This document shows positions 19,043-28,396 of a DNA stretch of 64,000 nucleotides, piece by piece (the first letter of the stretch is position 1; every line of letters starts with the position of its first letter). Both the position numbers and the translations under genes were made by a program. The DNA lies in NCBI RefSeq assembly GCF_000724485.1, contig NZ_CP007739.1, forward strand, positions 2,464,843-2,528,842. Reading direction: 5' to 3'. Source of the DNA: Bacillus methanolicus MGA3 (GTDB taxonomy: Bacteria; Bacillota; Bacilli; Bacillales; Cytobacillaceae). The notes below the pieces were generated by a model. The model did not search any database. It worked only from the letters and a program-made list of their open reading frames with translations, and had not been told where the DNA came from.

Positions 19043-19808
19043 AGCGGATCACCTGATTTGGGTCAATAAAATCATCCCCTTTTTTAATGGCAAAATAAAA
19101 TGCCCCTTTTTTCTCGTCTTTTCCTTCAGAAACCGTTCCGACGGGCGTGCCTTTTTCAATGTACTGATATAGGACCACATTGATATTTTTCAGATTGCCA
19201 TACCACGACTCGCTTTCATCGGCATGCTTAATAATCACAGTTTTGCCAAATCCTTCTTTTTCTCCCACAAACCGAACATACCCTTCATTCATTGCTTCTA
19301 CAACCGCACCTTTGCCGGTTTCAACCATTATCCTTTGTCCATTCGTATTAAAATCTTCAAGTATCCTCCCGGACGCTGGAAAAGCATAATTCTGATTTGA
19401 TTCCGTTTGGCTTTTCTTACTCTTATCTGTAAAAGGCAACAGCGCAAGAGGTTTTCCAAATTGTTTTTCATACCAGTCAGAAACAGTCGCAAATTGAAAA
19501 TCTTTTTCCATAGAATTTTTCACAAAATGGCGTGCCGGTTCTAACACTTGAGATGGATTGCGAAAAATAATCGCAATAATCAGAACTAAACAAGCCGAAA
19601 ACAAAGTTTTTAACATGATGATCTCTTTTTGAAAAAGAGGGTGATCTTCTTGTTCCGGTCCGCCCTCAAAAGAAGAAAGCTTTTCAAAGCCGTGTTTTTC
19701 TTCGTCTTCAGCCAAGAAAAAACGGTTTTGAAAATCCCGGGCTGCTCGGTCTCTCTCTTTTTTTCTTTTTGCAATTTTTTTCCGGATATCATCAGCTCTC
19801 GAACCCAT
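19035..19808 (-). CDS. spoIVFA: SpoIVFA, regulator of SpoIVFB
   Basis: 257 residues. Anchors and inhibits SpoIVFB until signalled from the forespore by SpoIVB. Basic cytoplasmic N-terminus (RADDIRKKIAKRKKERDR), one membrane segment at about 74-91, then an extracellular degenerate LytM/M23 domain (GAVVEAMNEGYVRFVGEKEGFGKTV-like block, followed by VVLYQYIEKGTPVG). Catalytic zinc residues of active M23 enzymes appear absent. Start ATG 19808 follows GGGGAG. Confidence 0.9.
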   Translation of the reverse strand: MGSRADDIRKKIAKRKKERDRAARDFQNRFFLAEDEEKHGFEKLSSFEGGPEQEDHPLFQKEIIMLKTLFSACLVLIIAIIFRNPSQVLEPARHFVKNSMEKDFQFATVSDWYEKQFGKPLALLPFTDKSKKSQTESNQNYAFPASGRILEDFNTNGQRIMVETGKGAVVEAMNEGYVRFVGEKEGFGKTVIIKHADESESWYGNLKNINVVLYQYIEKGTPVGTVSEGKDEKKGAFYFAIKKGDDFIDPNQVIRFE

Positions 19809-19893
19809 TTTCTCCCCACCAATCACTTTTACAATTTGTACAAGTGTATGAGTGGTTCATTAAGAAAATGACTGCCCATAAGGGAAAAAGAAA

Positions 19894-19914
19894 AAACCGG
19901 GAATATCCCGGTTT
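19894..19914 (-). terminator. Intrinsic terminator after minD
   Basis: 9-bp stem AAACCGGGA/TCCCGGTTT, 3-base loop, then TTTCTTTTT on the minus strand, 10 bases after the minD stop. It separates the mre-min operon from spoIVFA. Confidence 0.88.
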
Positions 19915-19923
19915 CCACTGCGA

Positions 19924-20730
19924 TTATGAACGAACCCCGAAGAATTTCTTGATCTTTAAGAAGACGCTTTTGCTTTCTTCTTCTAACGGTTGAAGAGGAA
20001 CAGATTCACCTAAAATCCGACGTGCAATGTTCCGAAATGCTATAGAAGCTTTGCTGTTTGGATTAAGGGCAATCGGCTCCCCATGATTGGAAGCTTTAAT
20101 TACTTCTTCATCATCGGCGACAATCCCGAGTAAATCGATAGACAGATGAGTTGTAATTTCATCCACATCCAGCATGTCTCCATTTTTCATCATATGTTTA
20201 CGAATACGGTTGATTATTAATTTCGGCGGTTCTATATTTTCTTCTTTTTCTAATAAACCGATAATGCGGTCTGCATCCCTTACAGCTGACACTTCAGGAG
20301 TGGTAACAACAATAGCTTTGTCTGCACCTGCTACAGCATTTTTATAACCTTGTTCAATTCCAGCAGGGCAATCGATTATAATATAGTCATAGTTTTGTTT
20401 TAGTTCCATTACTAATGTCTTCATCTGCTCTGGAGTAACAGCTGATTTATCACTTGTTTGTGCTGCAGGAAGCAGAAATAACAAATCTTCAAAACGCTTA
20501 TCTTTTACAAGGGCCTGATGAATCTTGCATCTGCCCTCTACAACATCAACAAGATCATAAATAATCCGGTTTTCAAGCCCCATAACCACATCTAAGTTCC
20601 GAAGGCCAATATCTGTATCTATAAGACATACACGTTTGCCTTGAAGTGCCAAAGCCGTCCCCAGGTTCGCTGAAGTTGTTGTCTTTCCGACTCCGCCTTT
20701 GCCCGATGTCACTACTATTGCTTCTCCCAT
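19924..20730 (-). CDS. minD: Septum site-determining ATPase MinD
   Basis: 268 residues. Membrane-associated ATPase that places MinC away from midcell. Deviant Walker A KGGVGKTTTSANLG at residues about 10-23, Walker B DYIIIDCPAGIE, and a C-terminal amphipathic membrane helix (KSVFLKIKKFFGV). One base separates it from the minC stop. Confidence 0.97.
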   Translation of the reverse strand: MGEAIVVTSGKGGVGKTTTSANLGTALALQGKRVCLIDTDIGLRNLDVVMGLENRIIYDLVDVVEGRCKIHQALVKDKRFEDLLFLLPAAQTSDKSAVTPEQMKTLVMELKQNYDYIIIDCPAGIEQGYKNAVAGADKAIVVTTPEVSAVRDADRIIGLLEKEENIEPPKLIINRIRKHMMKNGDMLDVDEITTHLSIDLLGIVADDEEVIKASNHGEPIALNPNSKASIAFRNIARRILGESVPLQPLEEESKSVFLKIKKFFGVRS

Positions 20731-20731
20731 A

Positions 20732-21412
20732 TTAGCGTCCCCCTTCCAATCTTGTTAACTCTGGTCTGAGATGCATTAACGCTTGTAATCTATCAACGAC
20801 AATTTGATTGTTTTCATCTATGTATGCACATTCCATTTCCCGGGGTTCTTCTTCAGGATAGTGATCAGGTGCACGGTTGATGCAATCACTGATCCGGAGC
20901 TGGGATGGTTTCATAACACATGCCGCAATGATTGCCTGCTTGTTTCCTAAACAGCCGGCATGGGCAATTCCTTTTAAGGCACCCATGATAAAAATATTTC
21001 CTCCAGCCATTACGGTTCCCCCCGGGTTCACATCTCCTATCAAGAGAAGATCCCCCGGAACCTCAAGGACTTGTCCAGAGCGAATTATTTTTGCGACAGA
21101 CACAATTTCACTTTCCGCTTTTAAGCGTTCAGCTTCTTCAATCGTCATTACATTAGTTTCAATGTCTTCGACGACAAGATTTTTTTTATGGCGAATAATT
21201 TCTTTTATTTCTGCTTTTTGTTCCTCCGTTAAATATCGATTCCCAACTTTTACTTTTACCGAAATAAGCTGGCGGTCCTCATTAGCCCGGTACGCAACAG
21301 AAAGCTTCTCATTCAGTTCCTTCTTCAATTCTGCATAAGAACAGGAATCATCCAAGTAGAGGGTTAAACCGGACTTGGTTCCTTTAATCGTCACATTTTG
21401 TAGTTTTTTCAT
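20732..21412 (-). CDS. minC: Septum site-determining protein MinC
   Basis: 226 residues. FtsZ antagonist. N-terminal FtsZ-binding domain (1-about 100) and C-terminal right-handed beta-helix that binds MinD ([49 protein letters not shown]). Ribosome site GAGGTGAAC. Confidence 0.95.
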   Translation of the reverse strand: MKKLQNVTIKGTKSGLTLYLDDSCSYAELKKELNEKLSVAYRANEDRQLISVKVKVGNRYLTEEQKAEIKEIIRHKKNLVVEDIETNVMTIEEAERLKAESEIVSVAKIIRSGQVLEVPGDLLLIGDVNPGGTVMAGGNIFIMGALKGIAHAGCLGNKQAIIAACVMKPSQLRISDCINRAPDHYPEEEPREMECAYIDENNQIVVDRLQALMHLRPELTRLEGGR

Positions 21413-21501
21413 AGCAGGATGTTCACCTCAAATTAGAAAGCGAAAAGCGCTTTGCTTAGCCCCGACAAAAATAAAACAATCGGCGAGGAAGCAGTTCTTC
21501 A

Positions 21502-21526
21502 GCCACCACAGCCGGGTGGCTTTTTG
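21502..21526 (+). terminator. Plus-strand terminator-like hairpin in the mreD-minC gap
   Basis: AGCCACC/GGTGGCT stem around a 7-base loop, followed on the plus strand by TTTTTG. No T-run follows on the minus strand, the direction of the flanking genes. The 248-bp gap holds no credible gene. Confidence 0.5.
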
Positions 21527-21661
21527 TATAACCAAAAAAGCCCATTCCCTGTTCTTTTAATAACAATTCGACAGAAACTGCTTTTTTTCCTCTTTTTATA
21601 TCAGAAAAGAAGGTCTTTTGGAGCACCCTCACCTTATGAAAAAGAAATAAAATTCATAGTC

Positions 21662-22177
21662 TCATTCTGTCAGATGCTCCGCAAATTTTTCATATAGTCT
21701 CTTTAAAGGGTAAGCAGCAATAATCGAAAATGCAAGATTTAAAACAATAGTAGGAAGAAGCCTTAATGAAGCAAAATGGGAAAAGCTCATATCGGTTCGA
21801 TGAATTAATAAATTCATCTCGTATGCTCCCAGTTCAAGCAAGGCCACTCCAATGACCGATACAATTGTTACGATCACAATATTCGTTTGGAGAACCTTCA
21901 TCATTTTGGACACTAAGTAAGCCGTCAGCGGAAAAAAGAACAAATAGAAGCCCAAGATTTCCGTATAAAACACATCATATAAAAGCCCGAAAACAAATCC
22001 ATAAATGATCCCGTATTTTTTACTTCCATAAATCGTTAAGAAAAAAATGGCAATGATTAAAAAACGGGGAACTAAAATACGGTCACTGTTAAAAATTTCT
22101 GCAGGCAACAGTTGGACAAAAACACTTTCAATAACAAAAAATGCTGCCAGCATCACAGGAAGAAGGAATCGGTTCAC
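21662..22177 (-). CDS. mreD: Rod shape-determining protein MreD
   Basis: 171 residues with five or six hydrophobic segments and few polar stretches. Part of the MreBCD elongasome that guides lateral wall synthesis. Overlaps mreC by 4 bases (ATGA). Identified by position and the FLIIAIFFLTIYGSKKYGII-type membrane pattern. Confidence 0.9.
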   Translation of the reverse strand: MNRFLLPVMLAAFFVIESVFVQLLPAEIFNSDRILVPRFLIIAIFFLTIYGSKKYGIIYGFVFGLLYDVFYTEILGFYLFFFPLTAYLVSKMMKVLQTNIVIVTIVSVIGVALLELGAYEMNLLIHRTDMSFSHFASLRLLPTIVLNLAFSIIAAYPLKRLYEKFAEHLTE

Positions 22178-23058
22178 AGGTCCTCCTCCTCTTGATTATC
22201 AACAATATTACTTACATCGGGCTGCTTCATCTTTCTTTTCACAACCATCACATGATTAATATCATAAAGATTAGCTGATGGTTTCACATAAGCTGTTTGT
22301 GTCAAGCCGTATTGATCGGGAACGACATCGACTACTTTTCCGATTGGCAGCAATCTAGGAAAAACGCCGCCCAAACCGGAAGTAATTACATTTTGGCCTT
22401 TCTTAATTTTCGCATCATAAGGGATTCGTTTAAGCAATAATAATTTTTTCTTTTCGTCATACCCTTCAATAAAGCCGTAAAAATCTTTTTCACCCTGAAC
22501 AACCGCTGAAACGCGATTATTAGGGTCCATTGCACTTAGAAGCTGTACAGTCGATGTGAACTTGCTCACACTTTTTACTTTTCCGATCAGCCCTTTGGAT
22601 GTAATAACAGCCATATTGGCTTTAATACCATCTGTTTCACCTTTATCAATAATCAATAAGTCATACCAGCGATCAGGGTTCCTTGCGATAACAGTAGCCT
22701 GAGCAGGGTCATAGTCCCGCAAAGAATCTTTTTTTCCAAGTATATCTTTTAACTCTTCATTTTCTTTCGTTAACTCATGTACTTCTGCTTCCAGTCGGGC
22801 CAAATCATCAAGTCGTGCTTTTAACTGTTTATTTTCGTTGTATGTATTTTGCAAATCATGCAAATTTTCAATAAAACCGGCAATAGATTGTGCTGGCCTC
22901 GATACAAGGGATTGAACCCAGCCGGTTGTATCTTTAATTAGCTGTTCCGGCCAGGTGAGTTGTTTTCGATCCCTTAAAGAAAACCCAATCAATGCCACGA
23001 GAATAATGATGCTGACAAGTAACACAATCAGTCTTTTATTCAGGAAGAACTGTGGCAT
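22174..23058 (-). CDS. mreC: Rod shape-determining protein MreC
   Basis: 294 residues. Membrane anchor at residues about 10-28, coiled coil at about 65-110 (NENKQLKARLDDLARLEAEV), then the double beta-barrel periplasmic-type domain (ATVIARNPDRWYD; GLIGKVKSVSKFTSTVQLL). Scaffold of the elongasome outside the membrane. 24 bases after mreB. Confidence 0.95.
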   Translation of the reverse strand: MPQFFLNKRLIVLLVSIIILVALIGFSLRDRKQLTWPEQLIKDTTGWVQSLVSRPAQSIAGFIENLHDLQNTYNENKQLKARLDDLARLEAEVHELTKENEELKDILGKKDSLRDYDPAQATVIARNPDRWYDLLIIDKGETDGIKANMAVITSKGLIGKVKSVSKFTSTVQLLSAMDPNNRVSAVVQGEKDFYGFIEGYDEKKKLLLLKRIPYDAKIKKGQNVITSGLGGVFPRLLPIGKVVDVVPDQYGLTQTAYVKPSANLYDINHVMVVKRKMKQPDVSNIVDNQEEEDL

Positions 23059-23082
23059 GATTTACACCTCTGTTTATTCGCA

Positions 23083-24105
23083 TTAGCGAGAATCCTTCAC
23101 TTTGTTTTTAAATAAATCAATATGGTCAAGAGCTTTACCAGTTCCAATTGCCACACAATCGAGCGGATTTTCTGCAATCAAGACAGGCATTTTTGTTTCC
23201 TCGCTGATAACCTTGTCCAAATTGCTTAGCAAAGCCCCGCCGCCTGTCAGTACAATGCCTCGGTCCATGATATCGGCTGCTAATTCCGGCGGGGTTTTTT
23301 CAAGTGTAACTTTTACAGCATCAACAATCGCATAAACTGTATCGTGCAAAGCATTTGCAATTTCTTCAGCAGTAATTTCAATCGTTTTTGGCAGCCCTGT
23401 CAACAAGTCCCGGCCGCGGATTTCCATGTTTTCAATTCCAACCGGATCTCCGGCAGAACCGATTTCTACTTTAATTGTTTCTGCAGTACGCTCCCCAATC
23501 ATCAAGTTGTAATTTTTACGGATATAGTTCATGATCGCTTCATCCATTTCATCACCGGCAACGCGGATAGATTGGCTTGTAACAATTCCTCCTAAAGAGA
23601 TGATCGCCACTTCTGTCGTTCCGCCGCCGATATCAACAACCATGCTTCCTGTAGGTTCCCAGACTGGAAGATTAGCGCCAATTGCCGCCGCAAATGGTTC
23701 TTCAATTGTAAAAGCATCACGTGCCCCGGCCTGGCGAGTTGCATCAATAACTGCACGTTCTTCAACAGCAGTAATACCGGATGGAACACAAATCATGATA
23801 TATGGCTTTCCCGCAAAAAAGCCCTTGTTTTTTAATGCTTGTTTAATGTAATATTTCATCATTGTCGCAGTTGTCTCAAAGTCAGCTATTACGCCGTCTT
23901 TCATCGGCCGGAGAGCCACAACATTGCCCGGGGTCCTGCCTATCATGTTTTTCGCATCATTTCCGACCGCAACAATTTGCTTTGTGTCCGTTTGTATTGC
24001 AACAACGGAAGGTTCTCTGACAACAATTCCTTTCCCTTTTATATATACAAGGGTATTGGCTGTACCTAAATCAATTCCAAGATCTCTTGTCCCAATTCCA
24101 AACAT
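23083..24105 (-). CDS. mreB: Rod shape-determining protein MreB
   Basis: 340 residues, bacterial actin. [18 protein letters not shown] is the phosphate-1 motif; [18 protein letters not shown] is phosphate-2; [13 protein letters not shown] the adenosine motif. Polymerises along the membrane and directs cell-wall elongation. First gene of mreBCD-minCD, with a promoter about 110 bases upstream. Confidence 0.97.
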   Translation of the reverse strand: MFGIGTRDLGIDLGTANTLVYIKGKGIVVREPSVVAIQTDTKQIVAVGNDAKNMIGRTPGNVVALRPMKDGVIADFETTATMMKYYIKQALKNKGFFAGKPYIMICVPSGITAVEERAVIDATRQAGARDAFTIEEPFAAAIGANLPVWEPTGSMVVDIGGGTTEVAIISLGGIVTSQSIRVAGDEMDEAIMNYIRKNYNLMIGERTAETIKVEIGSAGDPVGIENMEIRGRDLLTGLPKTIEITAEEIANALHDTVYAIVDAVKVTLEKTPPELAADIMDRGIVLTGGGALLSNLDKVISEETKMPVLIAENPLDCVAIGTGKALDHIDLFKNKVKDSR

Positions 24106-24217
24106 AATTGTATCTCCCTTTCTGATACTTTTGCAAAATAAAATAAGGCGATTTATAAAGAATTATTTTCTTGATTGTTGGTTATAATGGTTAATTTACT
24201 GCTGGCAGCCATCAAAA

Positions 24218-24247
24218 ATCATAAACAATATTATATCTCAACGTCAA
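24218..24247 (-). promoter_or_regulatory. Likely sigma-A promoter of mreBCD-minCD
   Basis: Minus strand TTGACG (24242-24247), 18 bases, TATGAT (24218-24223). Confidence 0.6.
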
Positions 24248-24261
24248 TTAAAATCATAGTG

Positions 24262-24951
24262 TCATAAATAACCTTTTTCCTTTAAACTTACGTATTTATT
24301 TTCTCCGATCACTAAATGATCGAGCAGGTCTATTCCAATAATTTTTCCACACTCGCCAAGCCGTTTTGTGACCTCAATATCCTCTCTGCTTGGAGTTGGA
24401 TCGCCCGAAGGATGATTGTGGGCGCAAATGATTGATACTGCAGACCTGCGGAATGCCTCTTTAAATACTTCCCGCGGATGGACGATCGATGCATTCAAAC
24501 TCCCAATAAAAATAGTTTGTTTATGAAGCACCTGATTTTTAGTGTTTAAATACAAACAAACGAAGTGCTCCTGTGACAGAAACCTCATATCATTCATTAA
24601 GTATCTTGCCCCGTCTTCCGGAGAACGGATGACATAACGTTCATCATAACAAAGATTGGAAATTCTTCGGCCAATTTCAACAGCAGCTAGAACTTGAATC
24701 GCTTTCGCTTTTCCAATTCCCTTAATTTCCGTTATCTCTTCTAGCGTCGCATCTTTAAGGAGCCTTAACCCCTCAAAATGAGTTAACAGGCGGTTTGCTA
24801 ACTGCAATACCGACTCATGCTTCGTACCAGTCCTCAATAAAATCGCCAATAATTCATGATTAGATAAACTTTCCGGTCCGCTCTGGATAAAGCGCTCCCG
24901 GGGCCGTTCATCTTCAGGAAAATCTCGAATCATTAAAGACTGTGTTTCCAT
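24262..24951 (-). CDS. radC: RadC family protein
   Basis: 229 residues. N-terminal UPF0758 helix-hairpin-helix region (EEITEIKGIGKAKAIQVLAA) and a C-terminal JAMM/MPN+ domain with the metal-binding AHNHPSGDPTPSREDIEVT block. Once linked to DNA repair, but the biochemical role is unresolved. ATG 24951 follows GGGAGG; upstream ATG codons sit inside the ribosome site. Its own reading block lies between maf and mreB as in B. subtilis. Confidence 0.95.
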   Translation of the reverse strand: METQSLMIRDFPEDERPRERFIQSGPESLSNHELLAILLRTGTKHESVLQLANRLLTHFEGLRLLKDATLEEITEIKGIGKAKAIQVLAAVEIGRRISNLCYDERYVIRSPEDGARYLMNDMRFLSQEHFVCLYLNTKNQVLHKQTIFIGSLNASIVHPREVFKEAFRRSAVSIICAHNHPSGDPTPSREDIEVTKRLGECGKIIGIDLLDHLVIGENKYVSLKEKGYL

Positions 24952-25015
24952 GTTCATTCCTCCCTTCATGTGTCAAAGGGAGCTTCCGAGGATTTGATTT
25001 TTGCTGTGAAAGTTT

Positions 25016-25588
25016 CTAATAAGGCAGCGAATATCCTGCCTTTCGAAGTTCCCGAACCGTTCTTGACACCGGCAGGCCGACTACAGTGAAATAATCTCCT
25101 CTGATTTGTTTAACGAGCATGCTTCCAAACCCCTGAATTCCATAGGCTCCTGCCTTATCAAACGGTTCCCCGGAACTGATGTAAGCTTTGATTTCCTCAT
25201 CGGTCAACTCCCAAAATGTCACATCTGTTTTTTCAAAAAATGTTACGTTTTTTTCAGGAGCGACAATTGCTACTCCTGTAAACACAGAATGAGTTCTGCC
25301 GGACAACAACTTCAGCATTCCGTAAGCTTCTTCCTTCGTTTGCGGTTTACCGAGGACCTGTCCTTTGGCAACAACAATGGTATCGGATCCAATTACAAAT
25401 GAAGAAGGATTTTTCTCAGCAACAAAGCTTGCTTTTCGAAACGCCAATTCCATTACAATCTCTTCCGGTTTCATACCTGGATCATAGCTTTCATCCACTT
25501 CGCTGCTGGAGATTTCAAAGGTTAAGTGAAGATTTTCAAGAAGTTCTTTTCGCCGTGGAGATGATGAGGCTAAAATGAGGTGCTGCAT
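25016..25588 (-). CDS. maf: Nucleotide pyrophosphatase Maf
   Basis: 190 residues. House-cleaning dTTP/UTP pyrophosphatase; in B. subtilis also a septation/DNA-damage factor. [14 protein letters not shown] at the N-terminus and [18 protein letters not shown] are the family motifs. Start ATG 25588 follows AAGGTG. In B. subtilis maf follows spoIIB, as here. Confidence 0.95.
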   Translation of the reverse strand: MQHLILASSSPRRKELLENLHLTFEISSSEVDESYDPGMKPEEIVMELAFRKASFVAEKNPSSFVIGSDTIVVAKGQVLGKPQTKEEAYGMLKLLSGRTHSVFTGVAIVAPEKNVTFFEKTDVTFWELTDEEIKAYISSGEPFDKAGAYGIQGFGSMLVKQIRGDYFTVVGLPVSRTVRELRKAGYSLPY

Positions 25589-25632
25589 AAAAATCACCTT
25601 ACCTTTACAATTGAATCAATTGGGGAGATACA

Positions 25633-25662
25633 AGAATATCGTACCAAACTTTTCCTTATCAA
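25633..25662 (-). promoter_or_regulatory. Possible sigma-A promoter of maf-radC
   Basis: Minus strand TTGATA (25657-25662), 18 bases, TATTCT (25633-25638), 45 bases upstream of the maf start. The 395-bp gap from 25589 to 25983 holds this, the 33-bp repeat and the spoIIB terminator, and no credible gene. Confidence 0.4.
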
Positions 25663-25824
25663 ACAATTTATAACCTTTATGATATAAAAGATTTTTTCAT
25701 AAAAAACAAACATGAGTTATATACTCTTAACCCTATCATGGATAATAAGGCGGTGTGAGCGAAGCCAAGCTCTAACTATTTACATTGATAAAAAAGGTTG
25801 TTGCTCAAACTGATTTACACTTCA

Positions 25825-25857
25825 TTTTTTGATAGCACAGCTCCGCCCCTTTTCCAC
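25825..25857 (-). repeat. 33-bp dispersed element, copy 2
   Basis: Inverted copy of 10963-10995 with one internal difference. On the minus strand it reads GTGGAAAAGGGGCGGAGCTG then TGCTATCAAAAA. Lies between the spoIIB terminator and maf. Confidence 0.8.
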
Positions 25858-25866
25858 AAAAACAAA

Positions 25867-25898
25867 AGAGCCTGTCGAATGATATTCACACAGACTCT
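25867..25898 (-). terminator. Intrinsic terminator after spoIIB
   Basis: Minus strand AGAGTCTGT/ACAGGCTCT stem with one G-U pair and a 14-base loop, then TTTGTTTTT. 86 bases beyond the spoIIB stop. Confidence 0.72.
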
Positions 25899-25983
25899 GA
25901 TAATTTGTCTTATTTCCCAGAAAATATGCATTAAAATATCTTGCTTTTGAGGAATGCTGGCCAAAAATGTTGATAGAATTTTA

Positions 25984-27027
25984 TTATAGGCTTTGATAGA
26001 CAGCGAGAAAGGAAAGGAGATCATTTTGCAGTTCGTTTACTGCTTCTCGTTCAGGGGATTTTTGAATCATTTTTGCTTTCTCAACTGCCTTTACAAGATT
26101 GCTTTGGACTATTTTAACTTTTTCATTTTTGAGCGCGGTGCCTTCTATTTGTAAAAGCATATCTCCTTGCTTAGAACAGCTTTCAGCTGTTGCTTGAGAG
26201 ATTGAATTGGTCAGTGAGGCTTCTGTTGCGGCTGCCGAAAGTGTTTCATAGATAGCAGGAGCTGACTCAAGAAGCTTTCTCTCTGCTTCTTGCAGGCCTC
26301 TCAATTCATTGCCGCCAATATTAATCTGCTTTGCAAAAACTTCTAACCCGCTCTTTTTTAACATGCTGCCAATTTCCTTTGCATTTTCCATACTGTCAGC
26401 CACACTTAAATAAAGGATAAATTGCCCGTTCATACTAACGATTTGGGCAGGAACCCCTTTTTGTTCAACCGCTGATTTCACTGACTCCGCTGCTTTACTC
26501 GTTGAAAAGACACCTCCCTGGACAATAAAAGAAGAAATCGGCGGCACGCTTGTCGAAACAGTTCCGCTTGCAGGCTTTACATTATCGGCTGCCGGACTAG
26601 GCTCTTTCAATTTTACTGCTGTATTTTCGGTAATAACGGGCTTTAATAACATAAGACCAAAGCTAACACCTAATAGGATTGCAAGAAAAACAGAAAAAAA
26701 GATAGAGGTGAAAATACCTCGAGATTCTTTGTTTTTTCGATTTGTGATTCCGCTCCAACCTTTGCTCTGATTCTTTTTTGCCTGATCTGTGATTTTTATC
26801 ACGTTTGGTTCATCAGACAATTCAGGAAGGATCCAATCAAAACTCTCTTCCAAAGGCTCCTCAGCAGCTGCCGTTTCATTTCTCACTGCGTATTTATCCT
26901 TGTCCAAACGAATGTTATTTCCAGTCTTTCTATTTGTTTCAGCGTCCTCTGAATGACCCTCTTTAAACGGCCGGTCTTTCCCGTTTATTTTGATCGTAAT
27001 CGTCTGCCCCTTTTCTCGTTTGTCCAC
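25984..27027 (-). CDS. spoIIB: Stage II sporulation protein B
   Basis: 347 residues. SpoIIB sits at the sporulation septum and helps septal peptidoglycan removal at the start of engulfment. Polar cytoplasmic N-terminus, one membrane segment at about 106-128, then a SPOR-like domain (FIVQGGVFSTSKAAESVKSA to about residue 240) that would bind denuded septal glycan. Start GTG 27027 follows GGGAGG. Assigned by architecture and by place between the comC region and maf; sequence of this gene is poorly conserved generally. Confidence 0.85.
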   Translation of the reverse strand: MDKREKGQTITIKINGKDRPFKEGHSEDAETNRKTGNNIRLDKDKYAVRNETAAAEEPLEESFDWILPELSDEPNVIKITDQAKKNQSKGWSGITNRKNKESRGIFTSIFFSVFLAILLGVSFGLMLLKPVITENTAVKLKEPSPAADNVKPASGTVSTSVPPISSFIVQGGVFSTSKAAESVKSAVEQKGVPAQIVSMNGQFILYLSVADSMENAKEIGSMLKKSGLEVFAKQINIGGNELRGLQEAERKLLESAPAIYETLSAAATEASLTNSISQATAESCSKQGDMLLQIEGTALKNEKVKIVQSNLVKAVEKAKMIQKSPEREAVNELQNDLLSFLAVYQSL

Positions 27028-27093
27028 TTTCCATCCTCCCATCATCATTCATCCGTTCTATTTTGTTACATCCTATCATATAGGCAAAAAAAA

Positions 27094-27120
27094 ATAACAA
27101 GACTTTTGTCGTCTTGTTAT
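27094..27120 (-). terminator. Intrinsic terminator of the type IV pilus operon
   Basis: 10-bp stem ATAACAAGAC/GTCTTGTTAT, 7-base loop, then nine consecutive Ts on the minus strand, 24 bases past the last prepilin gene. Confidence 0.92.
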
Positions 27121-27144
27121 CGAATGATTTCGTCAAATTTTTTG

Positions 27145-27606
27145 CTAGTTTGATGAAATCAAATCTGCGGACAGCTCCTCAATCGGTATTGCTTTATCCG
27201 GACCGTTTTTGGAGCATAGATTTCTTTTTTCTCCTTTCAGACAAACAGCAGCAACCCGAGTTCCGATGATTTCTACATACGACTCTTCCGATGGCTGCAA
27301 AAAGTTACCGCTATCAGGATCAATAATACTGTCAATAAATTGTCGGTCAGCTAACTCTTTATATGAAATTCTTTCTTTTGGATTGTGACCTTCAGCAATT
27401 TCCTGCCTGATATAGTAAGTTGCCGCTTCCTTCATGGCAAGGGCATTCGCCACAAACGCTCTGTCTCTCGTATTTTGAATTACCTTCGTTATAACCATAC
27501 CAGCGATAGCGGAAATGATCCCGAGGATCACAATAATTGCTAAAAGTTCAATTAGGGTCATCCCCTTGTCATTAAGAATGCTTCCGCAATTCTTACGGTT
27601 GACCAT
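27145..27606 (-). CDS. Type IV prepilin-like protein (last gene of pilus operon)
   Basis: 153 residues. A class III signal is evident: short basic leader ending ILNDKG, then MTLIELLAIIVILGIISAIAG, with Glu at +5 of the mature form. Cleavage by the PilD homologue at 30066 is expected after the Gly. The C-terminal region has two cysteines (AAVCLKGEKRNLCSKNG) that could close a disulfide loop as in pilins. Start uncertain: ATG 27606 overlaps the pilO stop by 14 bases, ATG 27624 is also possible; neither has a strong ribosome site. Probably a minor pilin. Confidence 0.85.
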   Translation of the reverse strand: MVNRKNCGSILNDKGMTLIELLAIIVILGIISAIAGMVITKVIQNTRDRAFVANALAMKEAATYYIRQEIAEGHNPKERISYKELADRQFIDSIIDPDSGNFLQPSEESYVEIIGTRVAAVCLKGEKRNLCSKNGPDKAIPIEELSADLISSN

Positions 27607-28396
27607 CTTTGTTATTTTTTTCATCTTTATCCACATCCGAAAATCCGCTGAATGGATTTTTCTTGTTGGATATTCTCGGTGTATCCAATGGCGGCAATTC
27701 TTTTTGCAAATCTTCAAGTTTTGGATAATAATAGGCTGCAATTGTTAGTTCAAATTCAATCGGTTTTTGATCTTGGCCTACCTTATAGATCTCTTTTGGT
27801 GCAGTGAAACTTAAGCCCTCTACTTTGACAATTCGCTGCAAAGATTGAAGAGAATCAATAAACTTTTCCATTTCGAAATACGTATCGGCTTCAGCCATAA
27901 TGGTAATCGTTGTTTTCTTTATGCCATTTGGCAATGCTGCATCTTTGCTTGAAGAGGATGCTTCATTATTCTCATCTTTATTCAGGTCATTATTGTTTGC
28001 ATCGGCATGATTCTCTGTCGCCTCGCGAGAATTATTCCCAGTGCTTTTGATCGTTTCATCAGCTTCTGTCCCGTCTAATTTAATTTCGCTAATATATGTA
28101 TCAGAAACGATTTCCGCTTTATCAATATCAAGCAGCAATTGGTCTAAAAGCCGTTTAACCGGCACTTGCTTTTGAAGCTCCATCGTGCTTAACACTGTAT
28201 TCTCTTTGACTTGGTTTAACCGGCTTTCAATGATTGCTGTTTGCTGATTCAACATTTTTAGGTCTGCTTTATCTCTATCAATCTTTTGTATTATTGGCGC
28301 CAAATACAGATAATAACTTCCAGTAAAAATAGAGATGAATAGAAAAAATGCAAGGATTATTAGCAATATTTGCATTTTAGAGAGGTGAAGATTCAT
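27593..28396 (-). CDS. pilO: PilO-like pilus alignment protein
   Basis: 267 residues. One N-terminal membrane segment (QILLIILAFFLFISIFTG), then a coiled coil (about 38-75) and a ferredoxin-like C-terminal domain. A low-complexity Asn/Glu/Ser insert at about 108-152 is unusual. Overlaps pilN by 4 bases. With PilM and PilN it would form the inner-membrane alignment platform; primary similarity is weak, so the call rests on architecture and gene order. Confidence 0.82.
   Translation of the reverse strand: MNLHLSKMQILLIILAFFLFISIFTGSYYLYLAPIIQKIDRDKADLKMLNQQTAIIESRLNQVKENTVLSTMELQKQVPVKRLLDQLLLDIDKAEIVSDTYISEIKLDGTEADETIKSTGNNSREATENHADANNNDLNKDENNEASSSSKDAALPNGIKKTTITIMAEADTYFEMEKFIDSLQSLQRIVKVEGLSFTAPKEIYKVGQDQKPIEFELTIAAYYYPKLEDLQKELPPLDTPRISNKKNPFSGFSDVDKDEKNNKDGQP

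Noticed and set aside
20877..21338. 153-codon plus-strand open frame
   Set aside because: Antisense to minC, whose domains are intact; no supporting start signal.
25815..26024. 69-codon minus-strand open frame after spoIIB
   Set aside because: Covers the spoIIB 3' end, its terminator and the 33-bp repeat; no ribosome site.
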